From assembly GCA_026261815.1 (NCBI GenBank), contig JAMPIT010000493.1, forward strand, positions 4,357,501 to 4,421,500: a stretch of DNA of 64,000 bases, in the 5' to 3' direction. The notes beneath the pieces were generated by a model. The model worked only from the letters and a program-made list of their open reading frames with translations. It did not search any database and was not told where the DNA came from. Source of the stretch: Monarcha castaneiventris obscurior. Its lineage: Eukaryota > Chordata > Aves > Passeriformes > Monarchidae. Below, one piece after another: positions 28,091 through 40,900 of the stretch. Position numbers and translations under genes: made by a program. The first letter of the stretch is position 1. Each line of letters opens with the position of its first letter.

Positions 28091-31000
28091 CCGGGATTTG
28101 AGCTGGGTTTCAACCCAATTATTCATGAAAGCAAGAGGCCTTTTAATGGTGGGGGGTGGGCTACAGCCCCCAGGGCTGTTCTCCTGTGGGAATGAGTGCT
28201 TTGCAGAAAGCAGCTGAGCCCCTGAAGTGCAAATCAAAGGCTCAAAGTGGAATGTCAGATTGTGCAGACTGAAATGATTACACCCAGGTAGTTGAAAATC
28301 CCCAGCAGAGTCTAATAAGCTTGCAGCGATAAAGGTAGAAGGAATCATGCAGCTAAGGGTGAGGTGTCATGTTACAGCCAAAGTGACTTTATGGGGCCAC
28401 TCCTTCCTTCCAGGGTCTTCTGCATTCCCCAGCTGTTTCCTTTGCACCAGTTCTGGTGGTCACCTCAGTGCAATTTGATCTTACAGGTAAGTTGAACTAA
28501 CGCCGAGCTTCCTCTGAAATGAGTGGCCTGCTTGCCTGGAATTGCTCTTGCTGGTTATTCCCTTACTGCAGATCATAAGGCATTAGTTAGCTAAAAATCA
28601 AATTTAAAAGCACAAATGTGCACCAAGAAAGGGAGCAGGAAAAAGCAGCACAGGAGGGCAGAACAGACCTTAGCCACAAAGGTGAAACTCTTCTGGAGCT
28701 CCTGAACTCTGGGAGGGAATGAGGAGGACGGTACAGGAAGGCCACAGTACCTGGAATAAAGTTTGGTTTGGAAACTTGGACAGAGGCTCTGTCAAAAGCA
28801 GATTATCCTATAGTGGACTAACAAACTTTCATGAGATACTGGGTCACTCACATTTTTAATATTATCTTTACACTTTTGAGGCACATGCACTGTTATTTTG
28901 CTTTGCTACTGAAGATCTGAAACAAACTGGGAATTGTTTGCTGAGCCAGGCATTTGAAGACACTCAAAGACTCTTCTCAAGGGGATTGCTTCCAAAATTT
29001 GACATTTATTTTACAGGATGACAAACATTTTCTCTCATTTAGTATTAACTGCCCTGTATCTTATGCTGTGTTCCACTGCAGATATTTAACTCCCTTAATC
29101 TTCTGTAGATCTCTCTTCATTTTATGAGAGGTCTCACCTCTCTCTGTGCACAGGAGACATCCTCACATAAATCTCTCTCACCAGATATCACTGTGACAAG
29201 GAAATGGTTTATAGAATTTGAGCCACTTCCATGCAGGATACATTCCAATGGAGAGTTCTTTCTGTGCATAAGCAGATCGAGAATAAGCACCAGTGAGCAA
29301 GTTCACCTGCTGAATCAAGCCTGAAATCAGTCTTATAAAACAAGAAATTATCACAGCTACTTTCTGTTCCTTCTCCTCAAAGAAAATCTACCAGCCTCCC
29401 ATGTTATTAATTAATGAGGCACATGGAGCTCTGATACATTAATTCATGCCTGTGAACTGAGTTACTGAGAAATGAGCATTTTTCTTGTGCACTAAAAATT
29501 AGTAGTTGAAGATCTTACACTCAAACAGGATTTTTTAATGGTTTGAACAAACCTCTAAGGAACAGCTGAACGGGCACAAAGAACTGTCAGGAGGAATCTG
29601 CCTGTGCAACATCAGTTAACAGAGATTAATTGGAGCAGGAGTGGTTTCCATCCAATCCAAGATCTGAGGCTTTAAAAGGGCAAAGCACTTCAGAGAGAAA
29701 ACAAGATATTATTTCATTTTGAAATCCTCATGTACCACTTACCACAGTTCCAAAACAAGGGGTTTTAAGGATAGACCCTGGATGCTGCCCAACAGAAATC
29801 CCAGTGCCTGGACTGACACTGCTCTCAGCAAAGGGCTTCAGGAGCCTTTAGGGCTGAGGTATTGCCACCTGCTGTGGAGCTCCAGTAAGTTAAGTATAAA
29901 ATTAAACTAGTATTTTTAAAAGGTTAATTCCATAGTATGTAACTATCACTTAATGCTTCGGTTTTATTATTTCCAGAAACTGTGCCTCATGGATCTACTT
30001 TGACAGAACTGAATTTCCTTGAGATGGATTTTTTTCACATCTTCATTACATTTTACATTCAAAACATCTTCCTGTAATGAAAGCACAGGCAAATATCACC
30101 AGGTCTGAACTGTGAGCAAACTGTCACAGCACTGACAAGATCACAGGTAATCAAACTGATTAAGGACTGTGATGCCTCCTTTCGTCACAGCCTGCATTTC
30201 ATCTGCTCTTATCTGTGTCAGAATAAAGTCAGGAGGGGTTTGTCTGCAGAACAATCACACCCTTGAAAAATACCTCTCCCAAATTCCACTCCTGTGGCTA
30301 ACTTGCAGTTTGGAATAAAGCTCCCTCAGCTATAGCTGAAGCCACTTTTGCCTCAATACATTGCCTAAGAAATAACACCAAGCCTTTTCTTGATCCTGCC
30401 ATATTCTCTGCTTCCTTGGATTCTTACCCCATCAGGGCTTGAGTTGCAGTATCTGACTTTGGGGTGATGTTCAGCAGTTCAGAGATGTCCTTGTGTTGCC
30501 AATTTGGGTTTTTTAGGAGCTCAGCCTGTTTTTCAAGGGCTCAGCACAGCAATCTGATAAAGGTAAGTTCCCTTTAAGGAGGAGTGTGAGCAGAATCCAA
30601 GCTTCATTTTTTGAAGTCCCTGCCTTAAGCATAAGCAGAAAACAGGAGATTGGTTTTAAACAAATCAACAACATGCAGAGGCTGTAGGAATAAGCACACA
30701 ATGCACAGACTCATCGGCCAGAGGAGCAAACAGGAGGAAGAGATCTTTGTCTTTTGAAGGGGAAGAGTCAGGGATGGGCTGGGCTCTGCCCTTGGAGATA
30801 CAGGTCCTTCCAACCTCGGGTGACTCTGCCTGATGCTGTCAGCACATTCTCAGGACCATCCATCTTAAAGAGGGCTCCCTTGCCAAAAAGCTCTTTTAAA
30901 ATACAACTTAGTTCTGCATACAAGAGCTGTGCCACAAAGAGCTGGAGAGCCTCAGTTTCTACTCATTTAGCTGGGGAAGAGGTGAGCAGAGGGAAGAGCC

Positions 31001-31973
31001 TCAAAGTACCTTTTTATCTGTTTTCCTCCTTACTGAAACAAGCCACAAGTGCAAGGAGCCTTTTAGCTCTCCTGTCCTGGTTGTGTTCCCAGCAAACCCA
31101 TCCCTCCCATCCCCATGGATCAGCCAACATGCATAAAAGGCACGAGAGGCAAGATGGAAACAAGGAGTTTGGTCATACAACAGTTTCATTACAAGAAAAT
31201 CATACTTGAGAGAGGCCATTTCTACCTAAGCAACACTTGGGACAAATTAATCAACACCAGGATGATCTCGAGGACCATCCTACTGCTGCAGCAGCCTTTT
31301 CACACAGGGATTAGCAGGTCCTCAGGGAAGCTGCACCTAACCTGGAAAGCTTGTCAAACACCCCCATCATCATCATGTTGGAGAAAGAGGTGGAGGTGCT
31401 GCATGGAAATAATCCGAGCACTTTGGGGCTTGTGGCTGTGAGTGAAGGCATCCAGCTCCCTGTGACCAAGGGCTTGTGGCAGATACTGAAGGAATTTTCC
31501 CACCTGGTTTACCCCAGGGAATCAGCTACAGCCACAACACAACCTTGGTCTTCGCTTGACAGAGATAAAGTCTAACGTGGCTTAGCAAGGACTGCTGGGA
31601 TTTAGAAGCAAATTTCCACTAAAGTCTGTCTCATCTTTCAGCCATACCAGTTCCTGCTCTGATTAAAGACATCCCAGTCCATGAAGCCACATAGGCAGTG
31701 GTTTGGAGGCTGAATTCAGGACCACAGTTCAGGCATGAATTTGTTTGAGCTGCCATAGACACAAACCATATTCTAAGAAACAGACCAATTAAGCTGTTAA
31801 AAAAAAAAAAAATTCATTCTCTCACTAACCAGACAGGCCTCAGGCTTCATGACCAAGATGAAAAGTACTTTTCCCTCCAACATTATGTTCTTCTAATAGA
31901 ACTGTTAGACAAATTCTGCAAATATTCAGTTGTTCAGTTGTTAAACATCTGAGGAAAGCTTGCATTACTATTG

Positions 31974-31979
<6 letters not shown>

Positions 31980-32008
<29 letters not shown>
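31980..32008 (+). repeat. Homopolymer run of 29 A
   Basis: Uninterrupted A run in the intergenic region. No recognisable retroposon body precedes it. Confidence 0.9.
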
Positions 32009-32012
<4 letters not shown>

Positions 32013-34334
32013 TCCAGGCCAAGCTTTTCTAGGAGTAGAGAATTTTGGCAGCAAACACACCACCCTATAAAAGAGCTCACGTTACCAGAAAGCATTTGAC
32101 CTAAAACTCAGGCCACGACAAAACAGCATCCCATATTAGGGACCCAATATGTGTACTCAGATGTGGAAAATTTGTTCTTTAGTTGTGATCCAAGACTCTC
32201 CCCTCTGCAGAGCAGTGGGTCTGTGGGGGTCAGGGAACACTGTGCCAAGCATGGCTGGAAGGATTTTTTTCAAGTCAGTGTTAACAGCAACTCGTGTCCT
32301 GCAGCCAAGGGACACTTCCCAGTGCCAGAGCCCAGTGAGGCTGCACAAAGCAGGAGAAGGGGGAAGCACTGCCAAAGCCTGACTGGCAATAACCTTAATA
32401 AGGGCCAATGAGCCCTCGGAGTGCTTCCAAGCATTAAAGCATTAGCTCTTGGAGAGGGCCAGCAAACTTCTATCAGATCCCAGACAAAGAGTTCAAGTGA
32501 AAAGTAGGGGTAGGCACAAAATTCGAGGGGTTTGGCAGCAGCTGAATCCTCTGATCAGAAACAGGCCATTATTTCTACTGTCAGCTGAGGGGCAGGCTAA
32601 GAGTAACCACAAGGCTCAGAAGGCAGCTCCTGAAAGGGAGAGATGAAGAGGGATTTTTTCCCCCATTACATTCAAAAGCTGCTTACATTCATTCATTGAA
32701 GGCTCCACCCTTCATGACCATCTCATCCCATCACCGATTTTACTTGCTGCTCGTTTTCTGACAGCACAAAAATACACCCTAATTCTGTCACAAGCCATCC
32801 CTCCTACTCAGCTCAGAACACAACTGAAAGCACAATTCATGAGTTCTAGTCTTGCCTTGCTTTGTCCCTTTGCAATTTCTCCTGTATTTTAGGCATAGCA
32901 GCTCTAAAGAGATTCTTAATGTCTCTGCCCACAACAAGTCAAGGAGCTCATTCCAGCAAACCCTTCACTTCCAGAGCTCTGCTAGAAAAAAAAATCTGCC
33001 ACTATCTCAGCACATATCCTAAACTACTCAATCCCATTTACAGTCTGGTTTGTGCTATGAGGAAAATAATAATTAACTTTTTTGTTGCTGTTGGTTTTGA
33101 ATCTAAATGCAATTTAGGGTGTAAAAGTAATGGCAGCATTTTTGTGACTCACACTCTTTCAGTCAACCTGCTGGACTTACCAAGTTATTTGGTGAAAATA
33201 GGGAGAAGATAATAAATTGCTTCTGCCCTTTCTGAGCAGGACTGTCCCATCTCTTCCCCCAAGCCTGCCAACAAATAAATACTCAGAAAACGCTTTAGAA
33301 TCAGTCCATCTGTGAGGAGCAGAAAGAAGCAGCTGGGTGCACCAGGATGATGCACATGCACAGGGTCACACCAGCTCAGAAGCTGCTGATTAAACCATAA
33401 TTTCCTGTAAATTTGCAGCATCAGTGCCTGGCACAAGAGGTGGAAACCGCAGGACTCCTCCCTGCCAGCCTCAGTCCTGCAGCAAGAGACAAGGAAATAA
33501 TGAAGCAAACAGAAATAAGGAAGTGAAAACTACTTTGGAAATGGGAACTGAAAGAGAAGGCACTCTAAAACCCCATTAGCAATAAATTAGGTCTCAAAGG
33601 AGGTATTAGTACTTTTAGAAGAAAGGGTGCCTGAAGCACCACCTGAGCAACTCTGCAACCAGTTTTTTCCTGCAGAATAGAATGTGCCACCCAAGTGCTG
33701 TAGGAAAGAAAGGATCCCTCAGCCTTGCTTGGGAAGATCAAGACAGAGCCTGAAACAAGAGGGCTTCCAAGGAGAGGTTTCTAAAGCGTGCCAAGGACAG
33801 CAACTCAGCACCATTCCAGGAGGATTTAGTTCTTCTTCACTGGCCGTCAGTGCTACAAGCAACTTCCAGGAGAGAAATTTCAGAATACTTTGTTCTTTTT
33901 CTTAGCTGGGAAAAAAAAGTGGTGTTAGGTGAGGGATAAAGGAAGGAAATTTTAAAGAGAAGCAAACTGCTCTATGCAGTTTCATCAGCTTCAATTCCAA
34001 ATCCACTGGCAGACTGCCAGATCAATCCTGTCTCCCTTCAGTGTTATCACCCACGTTATTCCAGGACAAACCAGCAATGACCTTCCAGGAACTATAATGT
34101 GAACCAGTGCCTTTCCTGGCACCAGCCCCCATCCCGTATGGATCACAGGATGGTGACACAATCACTCTGCTTCTCCCACCCACCACCTTGCTTCACCTCC
34201 AGCAGTGCTCTTTGCCCCTCAGCTCAGAGGGCAGCTCCACCTCCTCCCAGGAATCTGCAGGCAATGTGAAAGAAGCTGCTGAATGACAGAATAGATATGA
34301 GAGGAGACAAGGATCACAAAAGGGAATTCAGAGT

Positions 34335-34340
34335 TTTATT
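34335..34340 (-). terminator. LLGL2: Polyadenylation signal AATAAA of LLGL2
   Basis: Canonical hexamer on the minus strand, followed by a T/G-rich stretch (CCCTTTTGTGATCCTTGTC), as expected for a cleavage site. Confidence 0.6.
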
Positions 34341-34640
34341 TCCAAAAAAAAGAGCAATGTAGTGTTGAAACAAAAATCAAATTCAATTAGTTTTCCTCCG
34401 ATTTGAATGGCTACAAAAATAGATTCTACCCAAATCCATAAAGCCAGTTAACAGTACCATAACAAACAAACCCCAAAATTACTCATTCAGATACCACATA
34501 CAGCAGTCACAGGAATCTAGCATATATTACTTAATGTTTTCTTCTTAAAGTAAATTTCTAAATGTTTCCGTTAAAACTGAAATACCCATAAGATTTTAAA
34601 AAATTGTACAAAAAATAATTGTTGGAGGTAACAGTGTGCG

Positions 34641-34646
34641 TTTATT
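34641..34646 (-). terminator. LLGL2: Alternative upstream polyadenylation signal of LLGL2
   Basis: A second AATAAA on the minus strand, about 300 bp nearer the stop codon. It could give a shorter 3'UTR. Confidence 0.4.
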
Positions 34647-34978
34647 AAAATCCTGCGCCAAGGCAGTAAAACATTTATAATTTAAAACCCAGCCCAGTAG
34701 AAAAGAGAAATGTGCAAACATTTGAATGTTAGATGTACTCAGAGGCTTGTGGTGCATCAGACCTGGCATCCACTGCTGTCCTAAAGCAAGGCGGGCTCCA
34801 GCAGGAGAGGTCTCCAAGAGGCACTAAAGGGGAGGCAGAGGCAGCAAGCACAGCACACGAGCTGCAGCTCCCCAGTCTGGCTGCTGGGAGCACTGTGCCT
34901 CCTCCCCAGGGACGGTTTGCCCAGTCAGTAGTGTTATGGCACTCGATCCAATGCCAGGAAGTCCTCGGTGAGTTCTGG

Positions 34979-34986
34979 TCAATCTG
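34979..34986 (-). CDS. LLGL2: LLGL2 last coding exon (two codons and stop)
   Basis: After acceptor CTCCTACAG the exon gives the rest of an Ala codon, Asp and TGA, ending the protein SNGGAD. Human LLGL2 ends SNGGAE, which supports the call. Confidence 0.85.
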
Positions 34987-37900
34987 CTGTAGGAGGGAAG
35001 AATGCAAAGCCATTTTAAAAGGCAGGCACTGAAAGCTAATGAGAGCTAATGAGTTGATATACTCAGATTGTTGCTGGGAGTTCTGGCTACCTCACCAGCT
35101 CTCTTTGTGGTAAGAGTCAGGAGCCTTCAAAGGATTTTTAGCTCTTCCTTTACCACTGGTGCAGCACGTAAGGTGCTGAGCAGTGCTCACACACCACTCA
35201 GCCAGCAGCTTCCCAGCCTGAAAATTCAGGTCAGAGCTCTGCATAAAGCATTTAAATAAGCTGAATTTTATAAAGAAATTTCATTCTACTTTCTGTCTTC
35301 TTCATGTACTTCAAATATCAGCAGCCTCACCTACCTCCTCCATTACTTAGTCCATGTCCTAACGGACTTCTTGCCGAATTTCTTTCTGCATAGCTCCTGC
35401 AATGACACAAGAAGAGATTGGTTATTGCAATGCAGTCTCATCCCATCCACTCCCAGATGCCGACAGAAGACCAGGATGAGGCAGTGTCCAGAGGAAGTGC
35501 GCAGAGCAGAGCATGTCAGGCAGTCACTGATCCTTCCACACCAGCAGTTACCAACCCCACCAAGCTTCCTGCATCCTTTGCAGACAGTAGTCCTTTGCCT
35601 ACACTTGGTAGCCCCTGTCCCTTGACCATTCTAGGGAGATGAGATAAAGCCCCGCAGCCGTGGTGGTAGCTCAGCTCTATTGTAGAGACAGAATGGGAGC
35701 AGAGACACTGAACACATCCAAGGGACAGTGTCAAGCCAGGATTAAAACTCCAGAGTCCCATCCTTGACCAACTAAGCCCGTGTGGCCTGCCCTTAGATCA
35801 GCATGGGTTGACACAAATAGAAACCTGTATGCGAATACTCAGAGTCCTGTTCCTTGGGGATGTGGGAATGTGATCTCTCCTGCTTTTCGGAGAGAAAGAG
35901 ACAAAGCATTATTCATAAAAAACGCCAAGGGACAGCCTGTGAAAGAGAACCTGACTCGCATTATTGCCCCTTGGTAGCTTGTGGGACGCACACGTGACCA
36001 GATTTCAGCACAAGGATCCCTGCCATCAGGTGGGCACCCCCCTGCTGTCACCTCAAGCTGCCCTCCCCTGCCAGCCCCAGCCATCAGGAAGAGAAGTTGG
36101 TTGATACTCACCCTCTGCCCCCCTCCAGAGTACTCTGGATCTCCTTCAGCACTTCTGGAAAGCAGAGGGTTAAAGCAGTGAGCCAAACCAGGGGGATCTG
36201 CTTTCAGGCAGCTGCCTGACCACATTCCACCTCCCCATGAACAGCCTCCAGAACCTGCCTCCCTCCCACAGCTCAGAGGTCAGTCCTTGGATCATCACTG
36301 CCTCTTCAACAGTACCAGGTTTTTACTGGGCAGGCTGGCACACAGGACTGAAGCAGTCATTTGCCAGAGGAAACATTGCCAATCCCCGTGTACCAGAGCC
36401 CCAAAGGAACTGTCTGTTCCAGCTGTCATCTTACACAAGTCCTACTGGAAATAAAGATCCTTCTCTTATCTCAGCAGGGAATGCAGCTCTGCAGAACAAC
36501 CCCTGCCCAAGGGCATGGCTATCTGTCCAACCCCTCATTTCCGGGGATTCAAGACAACCCAGCATTTCTACCAGTAATTACAGATCCCTTGAAACTAAAA
36601 TACACAAAATCCCCAGCAGCTTTCTTCTTTTCCCACCCAGAAAGGCACCTTCCCTCTCAGCAGCAAGACTTCATCTCACTCACTTTCATCATTGAGTAAG
36701 GCATGTTCCATCAGCCTCCCAGACTTCCTTTCTAAAAAAGAGTAGGACAAAAAGATTTTACCTAACAATATTTTGGAAACCCACAATGGAACTGGATTTT
36801 TCCCCCACGTTAAGTACTTTTTGACTTTACTGAATGCTTCACAACTAATCCTTAAAGTCTCTCACACACTGAATTGTGTTTTCCAGCAATACTACTTTGG
36901 ATAACACAAGATTGAAATAATTTCAAACCTTTCCTCCAGCAAAAACTCTGTTCTAACCTTTAAGGGAATCTTCCACACACAATTTACTTCAGAGCTATCA
37001 ATTAAAATACAGTCCAGGCAGGTCGCTATGCTTCCCCCACACATCCCTCCTTATTTTTCCTTTTCTTAGGCAGAAAATATCAACTGTAGCAACAGGAAAG
37101 ACATTTTGAGGTGTACACATCACCATGCTACCTATAGTACACTTATTTTTTTTCCACTTACCATCTTCTCCACAGTCACCTGGACTCTTTCCTGGTCCCC
37201 TAAAAAAGGAAAGGAGGCAGAAAACAATTACTGATGCTGAGGCAGAGGGGTGCAGAGAACTCCTGTGTGTTCTTGGCAGCTGAAAGAGGCTTCAGTGCAC
37301 ATCAATTAAATGGTTTGCTGAGTGTAGGAAGGGCTTCACCACATGCTGGTGATGCAGAAGTCTGCAGGCACCACAGAACACTAAAAAACTCTTCGAATAA
37401 AATTCCTGTAGGATCTCTGTGAGTGTCAGATCTACTGTTACTCGCTGATGTTCCAAGAGGAGAGGAGGAATGCTGGATTTCCCTTCACAGAGCAACAGCT
37501 CAGCCCCAGCACTTGAGAACAAGCAAAGCGAGCCAGGGCTTGCTCTAAGTTAGTGACTCCAGCTTGGGGATACCAGTTTCCAGTGCTTCCTGCTTTGTCC
37601 TACCAAATGTACTCCAAGTAGGAAAACCATCAGGGGGAAGGTTACATTTCCTGATGCCAGCCGCTCTATGGAAATTAACTTCAAAGGGGTTTTTTTTCCC
37701 CTCCCTACTCAGACACAGTCAGTGTGCAAGAGTGTTACAGTCTTTACCTGGATTTCCTTGCAGCATTCTCTGTGCCAGACTTGTTGTGCACGTGATTGTT
37801 GCTTGTCACTTCTGGCATGTCCACAATGCACCGGGGCTCCACCAACCATTTGGTGGAAAGGGAAAACCTCTCAAACTCCGACGGTGAGATCAGATAGAAA

Positions 37901-40900
37901 CCTACAGGTGATTGGGAATTTATAAGGGCAATTCTCAGGAAACAGTTCCATAACCAAAGGTGATCCAAAAAAAGAACAGATCTAGGCGTAGTCTGTGTTT
38001 GCAGAAAGAGTTTGCATTTCCTTCTATCTAAGCAAGGAAGGATCACTGAGGAAGGTATTACCCAGCTCCCCTCTGGTTATCCTAGAGACTGTGCAATTTA
38101 AGATTATGCTGAGAGATAATTCTGTTGTCCTGTGCTGACACTTAAGAAAAACAGCACAGAAAGATGCAAAAAATGAACTGGAAAGCAGCAATAGGATAGG
38201 ATGTTGGATCCCAGTTTTGCAATGAGTGCTGAGACACAGGCATGTACAGGAGGCACAGTGGAGACATTTCCCCAGAGCCTGCTGCTTGGAGAGCCATTGC
38301 CCTCACACCAGTCAAGAAGAGGGTGGCCACGTGGAAGTTACCTAAGGAGCCCATCCAAGCTGAAAACCACTGTATTTGTTAACAGTAATAGAATAAACTC
38401 ACTCCTGCTTCTGCTAACTCATGGGCTGGTACCTGCTGGGAGCTGGTACTGCCCAGAAACACACAATGAACACATTTCTGAAATATTCTCACATGTGTAC
38501 ACAGCCAGCTGTAAACACTAAGCCCTTTCCCACTGTCTCAAACACACAACAAGAGGGACGATTTGGGAGAAGTGCAGCTCACCTTGGCCATATTTGGTGA
38601 AGACACAGGAAGCAATGCCACTCACATCCTCCTTGCGGATGCAGGGGTAGCGGATCTGTAACTTGAGGAAGGGCAGGGAGATGATCTGGATGTCTCCCAG
38701 GTTGGTCAGCACTGCCAGGTCGTTCTCGCTGTAATCGTCGGTCTTGCAGCTGCCAAAGCTGGCAACTGTCACCTTCCGAACCCTGCAGCCCTCCAGGGCT
38801 GTCAGCTTCAGCTTCAGCTTGGAGCTGACCTTGGGCAACGTGAAGACCTGTCACAGAAACGAGACACTGACACCTCCCCCTGCACGAAGGCAGCAGCAGC
38901 TCCCCGGGACACGTGCTGCTCCCTCCCTGGACAATGTCTCCATTCACAGGGAATGCACACAGGTGGAACCAGAGCCAACCCCCTGCTTACAAGAAGGAAT
39001 CAGCCACAGGCAGTGTGAGAATCTTTGTTCTGACATCAGCTTTACCCTTCAGGCTGTAACTGCACTTCTCCCCTATTTTTTCAAAACTCTTCCCTATTTG
39101 GCTACAAACTATTACAGGAAGAGAACAGGGTTTGAGTTAGTGTGCAAAACAAGAAACTTTTAAGCTACTTCACAAAAATACCTACAAATTCCTGCTTCTG
39201 CACTAACCACAGAAAAGCTCTTATCCAAAAGCAAAAACAGCCTTTCCAAAGAGTATAATGTAATATAGACATAAAATTTCTATATTCAGCACTATGCTGA
39301 ACACCCAGGTCGCCAGCACACATCTGATTTATGGACTGCACCAAACAGAAATGCTGTCCCAGGGCTGTTCTTCAGCTACAGGAGAACAAGCACTCCCAAG
39401 AGTTCTCTCTCCACTGAGCTGTGCCCAGTGCTTTAGCAGATTTCATGCACAGTTCATAGGCACCTCCCTCCCTCAATAGATGACATTCACCTTAAATTGC
39501 TCTTCAGATACCACCAGCAGTTGGTGGCTGCCTTGCATATCAGGACTCTTGGAAAGGTCATGTGCTACTTCTAGAGGTTCTGGGAGGGGAGTGCTGCGTC
39601 CATCCAACACAAGTATCCCCACAACAGGAGCCCTGTGCATCAGCTGAATCTCTTTAGCTAGACAGGCAAGATAAGGAGGGAAAACAAACAGAGAAAAAAA
39701 ACAGGAGTCTCATTAGAAACTCATTCACATCCTCTCAGGGCTGGAGTCCTATATACTGTGGTTACAGAAATGCTGCCTAAAAAGATTTAGTAGTTGAAGG
39801 GCATTCTGACTGGACTGATCTGTGTTAAACAGAAACCATTGTTACATAAAGACAACAGGCTCAGCTGTCAGAACAAGGGACATGTGCAGTGAGGGTTGAT
39901 GGCAAACTTCAGTGACAGCTGACACAAATTTACATTTCTGAAGTGAGTAGGAAATGAGGCTGAGACACACCAAGCAGTGCTGGAGCTCCAGCTCAGCTGC
40001 TGCAGTGAGCATTGCTTAGCTCAGACACTGCCACACTTGGCTCCAGTCACTGATAAACAGCACTAATTGAGCGATCCTGCTTTTCTGCCCACAACTCCTG
40101 TGAGTGATGGCTCAGACCCAGCAGAACCCTGCTTTCACCAGGCACTTACCCTGCTCTGCCTTCACAGGCTCATCCATCCTCCTCTCTGCTGGAGGAACAC
40201 GTAAACAGAAGGCGTAGACTGTCCCTCCATTGGTGCCAGCCCACAGGGACGGGCAGTGCCGGGAGCCTGGAACAACAAAAAGGCCCATGAGCAAGGCACC
40301 ATCCATGACACCCCTCAGTAATAGCTTTCCCTGGCTATACAAAACCTCCCTCTGATTGCACCTTAAATAGCTTTGTATCTGGGGAGACTTGCCAGGCAAA
40401 CTGCAAGTTCTTACCATTCTTTTCCCAATACATGTCCACCAGCAGCCCTCAGAAAGGACGCTGCATGTGAGCAAAGGCAAAAGTACCACCACAATTGCTG
40501 TGTCCAGTTTTCACACATTTTTATCACATAGGAGCAGAGTAAACTTGTGCATGATATCAGTTTGGGCTCTAATGCACAACCAGCCCTCACCTTCACCGAA
40601 ATTAAAAGGCTCTGCTGGAGATAGGAGTGAACTTCAGAGCAATGAGAGAAAGAAAAGTTTATACTAGAAAGTCAGATGCCATTCCAGCACCTTTGAAAAT
40701 CATACATAAAGACTTGATTCAAAAATGAACTGCCACTTGCTTCGGATTAGCCAGCAGCCCAGAATGGCTAAATAACAATTCTGCATGACAACATATGCTC
40801 TTGTTCTATATTGGTTTTTCAGCACAGCACAAAGTAGGACACAGGAGGTGCCGAGTTTTCCTGGCAGTAAATCCTAATACACTCCTTGGCAGAAGAAGTA

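Larger units (their letters stand above)
21474..34314. other. Intergenic region between LLGL2 and MYO15B
   Basis: About 12.8 kb with no coding exon I can support on either strand. Open frames here are short and lack known motifs. It should contain the MYO15B promoter and at least one non-coding first exon, because the giant exon begins at an acceptor. Seen inside: one CR1 fragment at its left end, a CpG-richer patch at 27.5-28.1 kb, a poly-A run of 29 at 31980, and short tandem duplications (for example ATTCCTGACCTCTC twice near 27.31 kb). Confidence 0.6.
34315..34978 (-). other. LLGL2: LLGL2 3' untranslated region
   Basis: Follows the stop codon at 34979-34981. The end is placed about 20 bp past the AATAAA at 34335-34340 (minus strand) and is approximate. 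Confidence 0.6.

Noticed and set aside
35650..35795. tRNA gene
   Set aside because: tRNA-like blocks are present but there is no foldable cloverleaf; a SINE remnant fits better.
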